A DNA stretch of 64,000 nucleotides from Ectobius pallidus. Taxonomy: Eukaryota > Arthropoda > Insecta > Blattodea > Ectobiidae. The DNA is taken from contig CAXKWD010000009.1 of the NCBI GenBank assembly GCA_964059195.1, positions 151,974,778-152,038,777 on the forward strand, in the 5' to 3' direction. The translations under genes and the position numbers were made by a program. The notes under the pieces were generated by a model that saw nothing but the letters and a program-made list of their open reading frames with translations, did no database searches and was not told where the DNA came from. Every line of letters begins with the position of its first letter. The stretch's first letter is position 1. This document shows, one piece after another, positions 21,372 through 33,420 of this stretch.

Positions 21372-22644
21372 ATATCCTTAATTATATTATTATTTAGTTA
21401 TAATTGACATGTAACTTTTACATAAGAACTCAACACTGTAATGGAATCCACCTTAAATTTCTTCATTCTTGTGTTATAGTCCAGTTATTCATTGCATGGC
21501 CAGGTGGCTTCCTTTCGTTAGGAGGAAAAGTTTGCCGACAGCTCAACCCATGTTCTTTAGTTTTACCGCACCAATCAGCTAGTTACCCCAGCCAATCAAA
21601 ATCTAAGAATGTCCTGTGGCGATTTTGACAGCTACTCGTCTACTCCGCGTGGAGTGAAATGCCCAGTTGCAAGATCTAGTTACAATAAACAATAACATGT
21701 GTGAATTGAATAAAGCGAAGGAAGAACTGAGGTCAGTGATAACAATGAGAGAATATTGCAATGTTGCTTTTGGAAAGGGGAAATCGAGCTCTCCACCCCT
21801 CCGACTCGGTCATATCAAGAAACATATAGAAACGCCGACTTCTTTGATGCCGCCTGGCCATGCAATGAGTAACTGGACTTTACTTTTAATTGTTGTAAGA
21901 ATTGCTAGCCAATAAGCCTAGGATTAGTTTATTGACGAAGCCCATAATTTCTGTATTGAAATTTTATGGTGAATAAATCTTATCTTATCTTAACATATTT
22001 TGTAAAATTGAACTCTACTTTCGTAATTTTGAATTTCCTATTTCAATTTTTTTTGTTAATCGATGTTAGTTGAGGTTTTTAATTTGTAAGCAGATTTGGA
22101 ATGTCCAGCGTGTCTCAGAATTCAACCGAAAAATTGAAGGGATTGGGACAAACATTTTGATTTACAATCTGCGGCTTCAAAATACAATGCAATAGCATAA
22201 AATGTGTTAAGGGTGTGCACACAGAGGTAAACATTAATTCGAGAAACCCGTAAAGTAGAGTACAAGTTATAACTTCAGTAGTTGCTAACATCGTTTTCCT
22301 TTGAACTTAAAATGTAGCTTCAAGGAATGTGTACCAACACGATGTTACTCATACAATGCCAGACATTAGAACCTGCATCAGTGGCGTGCAGAAAGACCAG
22401 TCTTACCAAAACAAGAAAAAACCCACAATTTTCAAAATACTGTTCAATGAGTATTAAAAATTAATTTTCCTGTGAGGCCATGTCATCTACGTATTCTGTA
22501 ATAATGATTTATGAGCCGCATAGACCATAACTTCCTTATATAAAAATCTTTGCCTGAATTCTGGGACATTCTGTAGATGGCAAACACATTATCTGAAGGC
22601 AGTAGACATTGAGTGTTTATAACGTTCCTTTATTTTTGTTGTAG

Positions 22645-22753
22645 GTTTTACAAAGGCACGATTCCTCGACTGAGTCGAGTATGCTTGGATGTCGCAATCA
22701 CCTTCATGATCTACGATAACGTCATGATCCTGTTCAACAAAGTGTTTCCTTGA
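22645..22753 (+). CDS. SLC25A1: SLC25A1 exon 6 and stop
   Basis: The last coding exon, residues 282-317. [20 protein letters not shown] leads into [15 protein letters not shown] and TGA. It holds the final transmembrane helix with the family's RVCLDVAI stretch. The usual glycine before RVCLDVA is serine here, a mild oddity. The six exons add up to 954 coding bases, 317 codons with the stop excluded, close to the normal family length (about 310-320). This argues for an intact gene. Function (known for the family): electroneutral export of citrate against malate across the inner mitochondrial membrane. Confidence 0.95.
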
Positions 22754-23540
22754 AGTCTTGCCACAGAGTAGTCTGTTACTTAGGTTGTATGTATGTATGT
22801 GTGTCACATCGCAACATTCCATACGTCTGTGTAGGCTAAATCGCATCGAACAATTGCTTAAAGCAGACGTTTAATACTAATAGAGTAATGCTTGAGTTCT
22901 TCCACTGAAATTCTTTGAATTGCTTATACAGTGCACGCCGCTTATTGTGATCAGCTGATCTCATAGTATTCATATATAACATAAAACATTACAGAGCAGA
23001 ATTAAAAATGTTTATTTATAAAATAATACGTAATTGTGAATCATTGAACCACTCCTAGTACAGTATTAGACTGCAAGAAACTATTTTTACAACCAGTAAC
23101 AAAGTTTTTAATTATTTTTACTTTATGAGTCCATTAACCAATACTCCATACTCAGTTACGAATGTTTTTAGAAGTCTATACTGATCTGTGGTGAACACCA
23201 CGTACTGAGTCTTTTCATTTTGCACTAGCTATCACTGCATGTCAACCCTGTTATCTTCTTAAATCAAAAGCTGCAGCTTAACTGTGGACTGAAATATGTT
23301 TTAATGGTTAAAACAGAAAGTTAGGTAATGCCACCCCCTCAAACTGGTCATCCTGTGAACACAATACAGTTTTATAGACAGTGAAGCTTTACTAATTATT
23401 CAAAAGTAGTCGAACCTTTAAAACACTTTCAGCTCACTGTGAGCTAAAAGCGTTTTAAAGGTTTGACTACTTTTGAATAACAATACAGTTCAGTTAAAAA
23501 CAAAATTTTGAATGACATACATACTTGGAAATAAAACCAT
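22754..23540 (+). other. Probable 3' UTR of SLC25A1
   Basis: Downstream of the stop there is AT-rich sequence with a short TATG microsatellite (22787-22802). Candidate polyadenylation hexamers are ATTAAA at about 23001 and AATAAA at about 23530. Which is used cannot be decided from sequence. An 80-bp hairpin lies at 23397-23480. Confidence 0.4.
23397..23480. repeat. Hairpin (short inverted repeat)
   Basis: TTATTCAAAAGTAGTCGAAC pairs with GTTTGACTACTTTTGAATAA around a central CAGCTCACTGTGAGCT, giving arms of about 38 bases with two or three mismatches. It may be a minimal MITE, or a structured element if it lies in the 3' UTR. Confidence 0.7.
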
Positions 23541-24352
23541 AAAAAGGAAAATGTGATAACATAAACCGAATCTTTGATCACAATAGACAGCATTTTTTTT
23601 CAATGTATCAGTATTAATCCGTACAGGACTACATAAAAATAACAACATTATCCACAATTACATTAAGCGGCGTTCACTGTATACCCATACAAATTCAGTT
23701 TGGAAAGGGCTGCATTTTATTGCCGTCAGCTTGCAGTACATTCCATATAAGTACCATATTTAATGTTTTAACGTTAAAAATGATGCTTTTAAAATTCCTA
23801 TTTTTATCTGCTTATTACATTCCAAACGTCTGTGATCGAGTTTACATTTCATTACATTCCACATTTAAAAATAGGCAATTAACATTTCTTATCTTGTGTT
23901 GCTTGCAAGAGGCTGTATAGAATTTGCAGAGTTTTGGGTTCATGCTTGCTTGTTATCTATCTAAACGTCTCGGGGGGGGGGGGGGTGCTTTGTCAAGCCT
24001 GCACAAATTAATATAGAAGCCAAGGCATTAGTCAGGTTATTCCATTCTTGACATTGAATAGAGAGGGCCTTTCCTACGGTGCAGTCAGATGTACAGATTT
24101 ATCAGGGAATTGTAGATATATATTTATTTTAAAATATTAAAGAAATAGCAGCTTATAACATACGAGAAGTGAAAAGATCATTGTGTACAGATTTCTGCAT
24201 CATGTGTTGAACTTTGACTGTCTTCTTCCCCATTCCAACTTCAGCTTGATAGTCTATAAATGAGTGCTGCGATGTGGTGTATGTTTGATGTTAGAAATAT
24301 GCAAGAACAAAGAAGTGTATTGCAAGTCCGTTACTTAACGGAAAGTGTCTAA

Positions 24353-24754
24353 CAGGGTGTCCACTGGTCAGGAAAATCCGGGAAAAGGCCAGGAATTTCC
24401 TGTGGTCAAGAAAATCCGGGAAAAGTCAATGAATTTGTTAAAATATCCGGGAAAATTCAAAAAATTGCAAAGTGTGATCAAAAAGACTTCTAGACAATAA
24501 TAGGCCTATATGAGAGTATATTTAATTTATTTTATTGTTCCTAATTTTTGTATCTGTTATAGCCTAAGTAATTATTGTTTGCAGTTACTTTTGTTACTAA
24601 AAGTTTTTCTTATTTAAAGTATGTATAATCCTGTAATTTTTCTTACACAGGTATTAGAAAGTGCTTCATATTTTGGTCGGGAATTTCTGAAATGATCAAT
24701 GAACATCAGGGAATAAGCCGGGAATTTCTTCAGCATTACTTGGTGGACACCCTG
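24353..24754. mobile_element. MITE with 12-bp inverted ends and 6-bp target duplication
   Basis: Starts CAGGGTGTCCAC and ends GTGGACACCCTG. GTCTAA immediately precedes and follows it. Internally it repeats the word AAAATCCGGGAAAA three times. There is no protein in 402 bp. A 6-bp duplication is unusual; I cannot assign a superfamily with confidence. Confidence 0.7.
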
Positions 24755-25529
24755 GTCTAAGCTTTATGTTCTGGTAACTTTTCCTTTTTTTTATTTATTC
24801 AAATTACAGCGACTCTTAGCCTTTTTAGCCAACATTACACAGGTAATATAATATTCTAGGAACCTTTTAATATTCAATTCAATCAAATTAATAGCTTAAA
24901 CTTTAATTGGATCCTGCTACACTTGTCCCTTGTAGTGAGTTTGTCTGCAAACACTTGATGAACTGGTGGTGTATAAGACACTTTCTGTTGCTGTATTGGC
25001 TTGCATTGCCTCACTGCACATTCCTATATACTTGGTAGAAAGTGTGAAATCAAGTGGTAAAGCTTGTCAGTTACCTTCTTTTTCTGTGTACTGTATTTAT
25101 CCCAACATAAGCCAGCTGCATAATCCACTTATTTCACGGAGCTTTAGTGACCCAACAGTAAGTCTGGAAATAAACTTTATTTCCCAAAAGAATGTAATTT
25201 ATGGCAATTGTTGTCCAAAGGTAAGAAACTTTTCCATGTTCTAAACATCTACTCTTATACAATTCAACGGCCCTAAATAGCGTGCTCGCTCGCTCCCTCA
25301 CTTTGTGAGACATCGGGTATACTCGGCGATGTTCGTCTCTCACAGTCTAAACTTTCACAAAGAGTACAAAATTAGGGAAACCATTTCTTTATTATATAAG
25401 GCCTAAGTGAAATGAACACAATGAACAAATATTCTAATTTTATTTTTACTTACAATTTCCATAGCTCTGAAGCACAAACATTTTTAATAAACTGCAAGTG
25501 TAAATTTCTTAAGAATCCTGGTGTCAATT

Positions 25530-26025
25530 AATAGTGGCGGGCGAAGCCACGGGCACCACCTATAATATATTGATAGTTTAATCCTGAAAGTATCACGGAC
25601 AATAAAAATCCAAACAACCCTTGAAAAATTATATAATTTCTGAAAATTACACTGAATTTATCCAATAAAATTCACATCATATTCATCTGTCAACAAACAG
25701 TTGAGAAACAATACGTATTATCCACCGCCGTCTCAAGAATTACACACCAGTAATACAGTCTATAGAAGGCAGTGGTATTATCAGTGTTCACAGGTAGCTT
25801 TGGAACTGCATAATCGAATCTGAGATCGTTTTCCCAGGCAGCTCTTTCTAATCGTGGAATGTACTCTAAAGCCGGAATTTTAGCTGTTTCATTAATTATT
25901 AATGGTTTAGTTTATGAATGTTTCGCGTGCAAGTGTTAGTAAATATAATGCTTTAATAATTATTGTACTCTTGATTTTTAATTTTTCAATTAATTATCGT
26001 GGGCGAAGCCGCAAGCACCTGCTAG
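25530..26025 (+). mobile_element. Helitron 3' ends (two, one degenerate)
   Basis: GGCGGGCGAAGCCACGGGCAC at about 25537-25557 and CGTGGGCGAAGCCGCAAGCA then CCTGCTAG at 25999-26025 both match the 3' hairpin of the Helitron at 10375-11297. The second keeps the CTAG terminus, while the first has lost it. The 5' ends are not clear. Confidence 0.55.
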
Positions 26026-26680
26026 TCAGTATCACAATACTAACACTAACATAATGTCCAGCTACATTACTACAACATAGCAATTGTTTGTGTCATGAAA
26101 AGTAACAACGTAAACCGGCGTCACTTGATTCCACTGTAACATGTGTCACTTGTCTGAATCTATGGAAAGAAGGCGAACTTATGTTCGGATAAATACCGTA
26201 CGTCTGTTTACATGAGATGTGCCATGACTAATTCATATCAGAGAGTGGGCAGAAAAATAATATATTTTTACAAGAAGATATTTGAAGGGACCAACGTGCC
26301 ACTTGATTTTATGTTGTGTTAGTGAAGTGTTGTTCCTTATAACAGTTCATAGTTGCATTTACAGAACAAGACTGAACTGAACAGAGGTTAATATTTACAC
26401 ATTAGAGTTTTATGTTCCGTTATTTTATCAGTGTTTATAGTTTATTTTCAGTCTGGTCTGAATTAATTTTACTATGCAACTGAACAAACTAAATTTTTAT
26501 AGTGTTCTTGCTTTTAAATTTTGAGAATAATATTTAAGAAATTGTTATTTGAAATCAGGGATACGATTGTTCCATGACTTGTTATGTTGAATCAATAAAA
26601 CACACCTTGAAATGTCCACTTCTGTAACGGCTTGTTTCCCATGATATCCCATATTTTCACAAGTCCCAGGTTTGTATTTT

Positions 26681-27058
26681 TTAAGAGTAGTAGCAGCAGA
26701 CCATCAAGTGATCCTTGTTCATTACCGTATTTGCGTTCTTGCATACTATGCAGTGTGGAAAGTCCAGTAGCTTAATTCTATGCAGATGTGCCGCCAGGCA
26801 ATCATGACCAGTCTCAAGACGGAATGACGCAACTGCAATTGATCGGGGACTGTTAGGTATTGTATTTGGTTCTAGTAATGTCTTCCATATCTTGGTTGCA
26901 CAATGGATTTTATTTCGTTGAGTTATATGGGATTTTATTTTCATTTTTGTGTAGAGTTGTACTGATTTGTAAGATAAATAATTTATCTTCGAAGATATAT
27001 TCCGTATTTCACTTCTGTAAGAACTGATGCAAGTATACCAAAAGGGACGATGAGTCAT
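26681..27058 (-). pseudogene. LINE ORF2 tail with zinc knuckle
   Basis: The 125-codon minus-strand frame ends with RSIAVASFRLETGHDCLAAH, LHRIKLLDFPHCIVC and KDHLMVC. This is the C-terminal segment after the RNase H domain in R1/Jockey-type LINEs ('R...AxFRLxTGHDxLxxHLxRIxxxxxxxCxLC......DxxHLxxC'). It is truncated upstream. 27060-28180 contains no gene I can support. Confidence 0.75.
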
Positions 27059-28194
27059 TTATCCCTTGTTAACACTTATGTTTACATAATGTGATGAGCA
27101 ATGAATCTTACAAATCATTCCTAATCTACAGACTTCCTGCCACTTTTCAACATGATTCCATTTCTTTCTTTGGTCCGTCGATGTTGAAGAAAATCAGTGC
27201 AATCATTTGCTGCTCGAAGCATGCTACCCATAACTTTCCCAGTACATCGATTTTTTTCAGGAGCCAGCTTTCATCGCCTGTCACAATACTCATCTCACAG
27301 TTTGTCAAAACAAAAGAGTTTGTCGATATTGCCTGTGGTGACGTGATAGAAACTAATCATGTCACAATGCAGTCTGTTTATTACATGACCTTCGATATGA
27401 CCTCATATAATGTAATAAATAAAAAAGTATTCTTTGACACTCTGCAATATTTGAGGTTGTAACAAACAATTTGTTCCTAAAATATGTGAAATTATGTTAT
27501 ACAGTATTAATGGTATTGCCACTAGTGCTACCTGTCACTAAATTATACTAACCTAATCTGTCCATAACGTCAGGCTTGTTCTTCCTACATGTAAAGCCCA
27601 TAAGTCGATCAATCACAGCCAGCAAGTCCCGCAATACTACATGGAGCAAAATTCATGCAGAGTGTCAAAGACAACCCAAATAAAATACAGTTTTAAAAAA
27701 TGAAAAGTGAAGAAACCAAAAGTAGTTAAAAAAAATGCCTTGTCCAATTTTGGTTTTAAGAAAGTCCAATTGGGTTTGAAGCCTGGACCTACAAAATTGG
27801 AGTCTGAAATGTTGTCACGTCGCTTGGTAAGTGCCATATCTGAAGGGAAATTGGAAGATTCTGTCAAATATTTGTGATGATTTTAAAGTAGGCCTGTTTG
27901 TTTTTTGTAAATGCTACATATTGTAATTAAGCTGACCATTCCTGCCAACAAATTACTTCCATAAAATTGTTGTTGGATTCATAGCCACAGTCTAGAGGAA
28001 TAATTGGGATGCTAATTGGTCTTGGCATCAGATACAACATTCGGTAGATTACACTAGCAATCAGAAAACCAGGGACTAAAATATTTATAGAAATTAAGAA
28101 ATTATTAATTACAATATGTCAATAAATTCTTCAACAGAATTAAAAGGATTCACAGATAGCTGTAGGTAAAGACTTCTAGGTATATCCTGTGGGA

Positions 28195-28395
28195 GTTTAG
28201 TGATCTAGGTGTACCCGTACAATCGTGGGTTCAGTTCCTGCCCAGGCAAATAATTTTTCCTCTGTTTATTAGATATATCTCCTAGTGTCTTAATTTAAAT
28301 TTAAATAGGTATTTGCATTTATACAGCCAGCTGCCCATCCTTTTCATTGCTGTGTTGTGAAGGTTGTGGGTTCGCTTCCCAGTACATAATATAGG
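28195..28395 (+). repeat. tRNA-like SINE heads (two)
   Basis: TAGTGATCTAGGTGTACCCG ... GTGGGTTCAGTTCCTGCCCA (28197-28247), and GTGAAGGTTGTGGGTTCGCT (28357-28376), carry B-box-like T arms. Both are short and decayed. Confidence 0.4.
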
Positions 28396-28969
28396 GCCTA
28401 CAAATACAAATAAAAGAAATTAGAATAAAGTTTCTCTGGTATTGAATCATATTGTCCCTACAATTGGGTTGTAAAACTTCATTTTTTCTCACAGGAAACA
28501 TTAGGTTTGGAAAGAATATTGTAACATAGGCCTACAGCATGCTCTATTTTTATTAGGTTCCTAGTTTCGTTTGAACTTGCATATTTTCGTAATTCTCATA
28601 AAGTTTAAGAATTTAGTGTGTGTTTTCTCAACTTCGTAACATTCCATTTGAAGGGAATAATATTATAGATAAAAAGTGAAGTGTGTTTTTTATTTAAATT
28701 TTATTGGATTCATTATTAATTTGGTATGTTTTTAATTTCGCATTAATATTGAAAGTGCCATCATGGCGTCCCAGTTTGAAAGCCCCGGCTCCCTACCTCC
28801 GTAATATTCCATTCCAAAATAACAAAACACCATTGCAAAAAGAAGAAATAATGTTAGTTAATTTTTTAATATTATAAAATTAATTTGGAATATTCGGTTA
28901 CTTTATATATAATATTTATTAAATAAAATGTTTCCTTCTATAACTTCCTGGTTAAGAACGGCGGGAATT

Positions 28970-29092
28970 TGGACCAATCAGAGAGCTCGGATCGTCAGGC
29001 CATGAGACGCGGTTCTTCAAACTAGACAGCCATCTTCCTGATTTCGGCTCCATCTTCTAAAAAAGTTGACGCTGTCCTTAATTTTAATTCAG
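28970..29092 (+). promoter_or_regulatory. CCAAT promoter-like region and first-exon candidate
   Basis: GGACCAATCAGAGAGCTCGG (CCAAT box) is followed by a locally GC-richer stretch (CAGGCCATGAGACGCGG) and repeated CCATCTTC words. Next comes a candidate untranslated exon ending AATTCAG|GTGAGAAG at 29092. A related arrangement sits at 36785-36886, sharing ACCAATCAGAG, GCTC and ACGCGG. This is a motif-based inference. Confidence 0.4.
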
Positions 29093-29204
29093 GTGAGAAG
29101 AATCCTCTTGAATTATTGCATTATAATTGATTAAAAGTATACTACTAATATCATTCTTGATTTTGCGTAATAATAATATAATAATGCTGTTTGCAATTTT
29201 CTAG

Positions 29205-29313
29205 GAACCATCAAGGAATATCTTCGATGATTGGTGATAAAATTCACAATGTCGTAGCCGCTTACCGTTCAAGATTTGTGGCCATGAATTATGCTGGGGA
29301 ATTCAGAAATATT
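29205..29313 (+). CDS. Candidate coding exon 2 of an unidentified gene
   Basis: The exon lies between acceptor TTTTCTAG and donor ATT|GTAAGT. An ATG at 29227 opens a 29-codon frame (MIGDKIHNVVAAYRSRFVAM, then NYAGEFRNI) that runs to the donor in phase 0. The frame looks protein-like. Joined to the next block (30373) it gives DTPWKRRVNL and then meets a stop within about 26 codons, so either that block is not the next exon or the gene is broken. I do not recognise the product. Confidence 0.35.
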
Positions 29314-30050
29314 GTAAGTGGTTTTTCATCCTATTTACATTAACATAAAGTGATTGCTTAATTTTTTTATACAAATTTATATTTCGAATAAGTTTAATGG
29401 CGGTAATTTCGAACGTCTGTCCGCCATTAAAGAATATGATCGCGGTTTGTAATTAAATTACGCATTTAATAGAATTTACTAGGTGCGTATAAGGAAATAG
29501 CTACCTGAATTATGCATACTTATGCGGATTCATATTTTCTATAAGTAAATAAAGTGTTTTTAAATATGTTTTGATGCCATACCAACATTCATAAAGATTT
29601 GGGGGGGGGGGACTGTGGACTCCTTAGTAAATTTCCAGGTAAAATCATAGATATTCTATTACGTTAAACAGTATAGTATATCGCACTGTTTACATTTATT
29701 TAAAATATTTTCGTGATGTTCAAAATCATGTTGCCTAGCCTGAGTAGGCTATATGCATGGCATCTGTTTCAGGTGTAATGTAGACTACAGTAGTTAAGCG
29801 TAATTTAAGTGCCGTATCTACCGAAAAAGGGCTTTATCAGCATGCACTTAATGCAGGAGAGTTTAATTAGGTGTCAGGAAGAAAACATGAAAGACGTGAA
29901 ACCATTAACCTAAAAAATGTCCCCCACTCTTTGTGTCTGTGGAATACACGATAGGCGGGTCCCGTTAGTGAGTAGGAGTGGGGGGGGGGTGCCACAAGTA
30001 TTTATTTTTTCCCGAGCTACCTGTCACTAAACTAAACCAATCTTAGCTTA

Positions 30051-30078
30051 CCTAACCTAACCTAACCTAGCCTAACCT
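30051..30078. repeat. Short telomere-like CCTAA array
   Basis: CCTAACCTAACCTAACCTAG followed by CCTAACCT is about five and a half units of CCTAA, the complement of the insect telomeric TTAGG, with one variant unit. It is embedded in AT-rich sequence with no other telomeric content nearby. Confidence 0.6.
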
Positions 30079-30372
30079 GTCACAAACCTAGATTAAATTG
30101 CAAACCGCATTCTACCTGTTGTTAACCTCACGCTTCTTCATCCCATGTGTAAAACTACGATCAAAATAAATCAAACGATCATAGCAGGCTAATCAGAATC
30201 TTGGAAACAATCCATGGGTTTGCGTCTATGACCACTAGAGTTCACTTGCTGTCATCAGCATTCATATACTAGATTAGACTTAATGCATAATGGCATTGCT
30301 AAATCTGATTAGTCGAGAATAAATGGTTCGGTTGAAATAGAGCATTTTGTAATGGAAGCCGATTTGTTTCAG

Positions 30373-30528
30373 GATACTCCATGGAAGAGGCGTGTGAACT
30401 TGGTGTCGTCTGGCACAAGGTTACGACAAGTCTCTGTTTCCTGCGAATGATGATCTCATTAAGAAGTTGATTGGTTGCCCTTGAGATAATGCTATTGGAG
30501 TCCAGCTGAAGATAAAACTGCAGTTCAG
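30373..30528 (+). pseudogene. Exon-like block H, oldest copy
   Basis: Bounded by TTGTTTCAG and CAGTTCAG|GT. Its 3' two-thirds (GATGATCTCATTAAG, TTGATTGGTTGCCC, GATAATGCT) is related to the blocks at 48702, 50535 and 51924 (GATGGTCTCATTAAG, TTCATTGGTTGCCC, GAGGATGCT). Fragments of a frame such as NDDLIKKLIGCP are visible but interrupted by stops. It is the upstream relative of the amplified array. Confidence 0.5.
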
Positions 30529-30713
30529 GTTTTTACATTTCAGTAATTTTGCTTCAGTGTCAAAACGAGGCACTTCAGATTTTCTATTTTTCTTTGTTTT
30601 GCTGATGTATATTTCATATTTATTGACATTTTGACAGGCATTACCTGCATACAGTCATTAGTTACAAGGTTAAAATAAAAATAATACAAGGTATAATACA
30701 ATAATATCACAGG

Positions 30714-30996
30714 CAGTGGCGGATCCAGAGAGACATTTTGGGGGGGGGGGGAACTAAAGTAGAGAGGGAAGTTTTTACTCATAAAATTAATTATATCCAG
30801 TACACAATTGAAAACAAAATGAAAATTTCAGCATTTTCTTACAAAGGTATTTCAAAATAATGAATGTCGTTGCTTTAATTTAAGTATTTGGGTTATGTTC
30901 TAATAAATTTTCAATAATTTGTGCTTAATGTTACAAATTTTGGGGGGGAAATTTCCCCCATTTCCCCCCCCCCCCCCCCCCCGTGGATCCGCCCCT
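30714..30996. mobile_element. hAT-like MITE
   Basis: Starts CAGTGGCGGATCCA and ends TGGATCCGCCCCTG, with poly-G/poly-C tracts just inside each end. The flanks ATCACAGG and ATCACAGA agree in 7 of 8 positions, consistent with the 8-bp target duplication of hAT elements. No coding capacity in 283 bp. Confidence 0.65.
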
Positions 30997-31455
30997 GATC
31001 ACAGAAAGGCTATTGCAGGAATCGCAACGGCAGTTTACAAGAATTGTAATATCCCATTTATGCATGTTGTGTTAGTTACATGTCCTGTAGGATTTCAGCT
31101 GATTGGGTCTGGAGTTCTACTGTATTAATTTAACAGCCCTTACATCATGGACCAGAAATTGGAATTTTGGTTTATCATAGCAAAGTATATTTGTTAAAAG
31201 TCACATGTTGAACTTGGTATATATGTCACAATAAGGACATTGATCGTCAGTTAAGTGCGTTGAAACGTGTGGTCGTATCTATACAAGCTACAATGACCAT
31301 GTGTTGTGGAGACGCTTGCTACTGTTAGGACTACAATCAGAAGAGAGATCTAAACTTCAGGTAGGTTATTATTCATCTATTTAAAAAACAGCCATGTTTC
31401 ATTTTACAGTTGACAACTTATTACCCTAAATATTGATTGTCATTTTATTTTACAG

Positions 31456-31501
31456 GTAATTACTTATTACTACAGTAATAATGGAAATGCTATAGTATTA
31501 G
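31456..31501 (+). pseudogene. Exon-like block S, copy 1
   Basis: A 46-base block between TTTTACAG and TAG|GTATG. It is related to 46696-46745 and 47608-47657 (ATAATGATTT(A/G)TTGAAAGTAC versus a diverged version here). An upstream block ends at 31360 (AACTTCAG|GTAGG). Confidence 0.4.
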
Positions 31502-31623
31502 GTATGTATCAAATTCTGTTAAGTTTCAGAATAACTATAAATAACAAATATTGGTTTTTATGCCCTTTTATCTAGTGCAAACTTAAAAAAAGTCTGCGAT
31601 ACATATTTCAATGCTTATTTCAG

Positions 31624-32386
31624 AAGGTATTAATGTGGGTCAGTTCTTGAAAAGAGGAGTTATCCATAGTCATGGATATAACCACATTCCTCTGAGCCAT
31701 CGCTCGAAACCACGGACATCTACATGGACCTCGGCTAGGTGATAACCAGAGGAGTGACAGCAGTTCGTCTTTCGGAACAATCCAAGTAAGAATTAACGTA
31801 TTTTATAACACACTTCTCGACATGTTTGGTCTCGAATGGGTATAGTTCTGTTAATCTAATATTAAATTGATCGATATTTTGAATTCTAGAGTTTATGCAA
31901 CTGGAGCAATTCATGTGGTAAAGGATGGCTTGCAGAATGTTGGAAGTGCTCAGATCCAGAACTTATCAAGGTATTGAAACATATTAACATAAACTATATT
32001 ATATTGGTGAACTGAACATTTTGAATAAGATTAGTTTACATTTTGTTTACAGGAATCATTCTCCGTGAATTATTGGGCTTTGGCTGCACACACATGAGAA
32101 TTGTGGCACAAACTGACAAGATGCCCTTTGATTCTTCAACAGAAGATATTGCCAGGTTAGTGATCTTTATTTCTGTCAATATGTTAATGTGAAAAGTCAA
32201 TGTAGCAATATTAAAAATAGTTTTCATGTAAATATGGTCCCACAATTTCAGGTTATGAGCCACGACACAGCACAAATAGCTGTCTCGATAAATTGTTTGA
32301 GACACAAAGCTTAACAGACATTATCCATGGAGAATTCTAAGTGTAAGTGTGATGTAGAGAAATGTCAGTGCAGGGATCTATTCCAG
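31624..32386 (+). pseudogene. Exon-like module A-B-C-D, copy 1
   Basis: Four small blocks have conserved splice borders: A 31624-31785 (ends AATCCAA|GTAAG), B 31890-31970 (after TTCTAG; ends ATCAAG|GTATT), C 32053-32155 (after TTTACAG; ends TTGCCAG|GTTAG) and D 32252-about 32342 (after TTTCAG; ends CTAAGT|GTAAG). A further donor follows at 32387. C is open in one frame (RELLGFGCTHMRIVAQTDKM). B is open in a different phase here, so the blocks do not make one protein. The introns are only 80-110 bp. This is the outlying copy of the array at 46.7-52.4 kb. Confidence 0.55.
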
Positions 32387-33029
32387 GTAAGAATAATTGT
32401 CTCTTTGCACTTTCATACAGTTGAATCTTCTTCTTTCAGGTTTGTTCTGTAAATTATTAAAATTCAGTTATTTATTTTAGTTGTCTCGCTTTCAAGATAC
32501 CAGTTGTGAAAATTCATATTAATGAAAAACAATGATATTTTATGTGATTAATAACAATGCTCAAGTCCGTTAATTTTGATTATCGTATACTGTACAGTTA
32601 ATGCATAAAATAATGCTATATTGTACGGTGGAATAAAGAAAAACTGTAGAAAATAAAAATATATAAAAACTCAAGAATATAAAAACCATTATTAAAAACA
32701 TATATAAGTAAATCTAGTAACAAATTAGCATTCAGTGTCTGAGGGTTATGACTTTTTGGTCTATGTGCTTTAACAGTTTTTGGAAATGCCCAATATCATG
32801 GAAAACATTATTTGTCCCCAGATCATTCAATGCTCCTTGGAATTGTCTCAAGGGCAAGAATTATAATGCCAAATAAGTAAATAATGCATTCAAATGTTAA
32901 GTGCAGGATGTAAACATTTTTTTTATTATGATTTTGTGCTTTGTCGAGTTTTTAATTAAAATTAATAACTACAGAGTTACATCTTCAGAGGCAATTCTAA
33001 GCTCTAGCTCTGAGAATCTTCACTATTAA

Positions 33030-33420
33030 GAGACGGTTGTATAGCTAAGCCAAGTTCGATTCCCACCCAGGGCACATTTTCCTATTTCAAATATAGTACA
33101 TCTCACACAAACCTGAAAGTCTGGTCGGGTCTAGTATAGATCTCTATTAGATTTCCCCGCGAGGTGCCCAGAGCGGTTACTCAGACCGTAGGTTGGCTAC
33201 CAACACTCCAAATGCCTGCATCTCAATGGTTTTTCCCGCACAGGCTTATCCATTGCTGCCAATAGTTTTACTTGTGCCCTCCAGCAAAGTATATGGTTAA
33301 GTTCCTAACAATTACCATACTCGAAACTCGAAACTGGGAGAAACCTGGAGGGTTTGGCAAAGACCTCCAAGAAAGAAAAACGGGATGAAATAATGGGGGC
33401 AATCTTAAGTTACCGTACTA
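33030..33420 (+). repeat. SINE-like repeat
   Basis: The head region AAGTTCGATTCCCACCCAGG is a B-box/T-arm. The body has TCTGGTCGGGTCTAGTATAG, then CGAGGTGCCCAGAGCGGTTA, and the sequence ends with GAAAGAAAAACGGGATGAAA. It resembles tRNA-derived SINEs of hemimetabolous insects. The ends are uncertain. Confidence 0.45.

Larger units (their letters stand above)
19848..22644 (+). other. SLC25A1 intron 5
   Basis: A phase-2 intron, GTAAGT to TTGTAG. It carries an hAT-like MITE (20266-20640), a LINE tail (20663-20930) and a long palindrome (20966-21370), followed by a stretch with two CCAAT words (21570, 21594) but no supported gene. I see nothing in 21950-22600. Confidence 0.85.

Noticed and set aside
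30920..31000. Real gene frame with poly-proline (FPPFPPPPPPPRG)
   Set aside because: It is the translated poly-C tract at the end of an hAT-like MITE.
29205..32386. Calling an intact protein gene here
   Set aside because: Only the 29-codon start is convincing; the next block stops quickly and later blocks do not share one frame.
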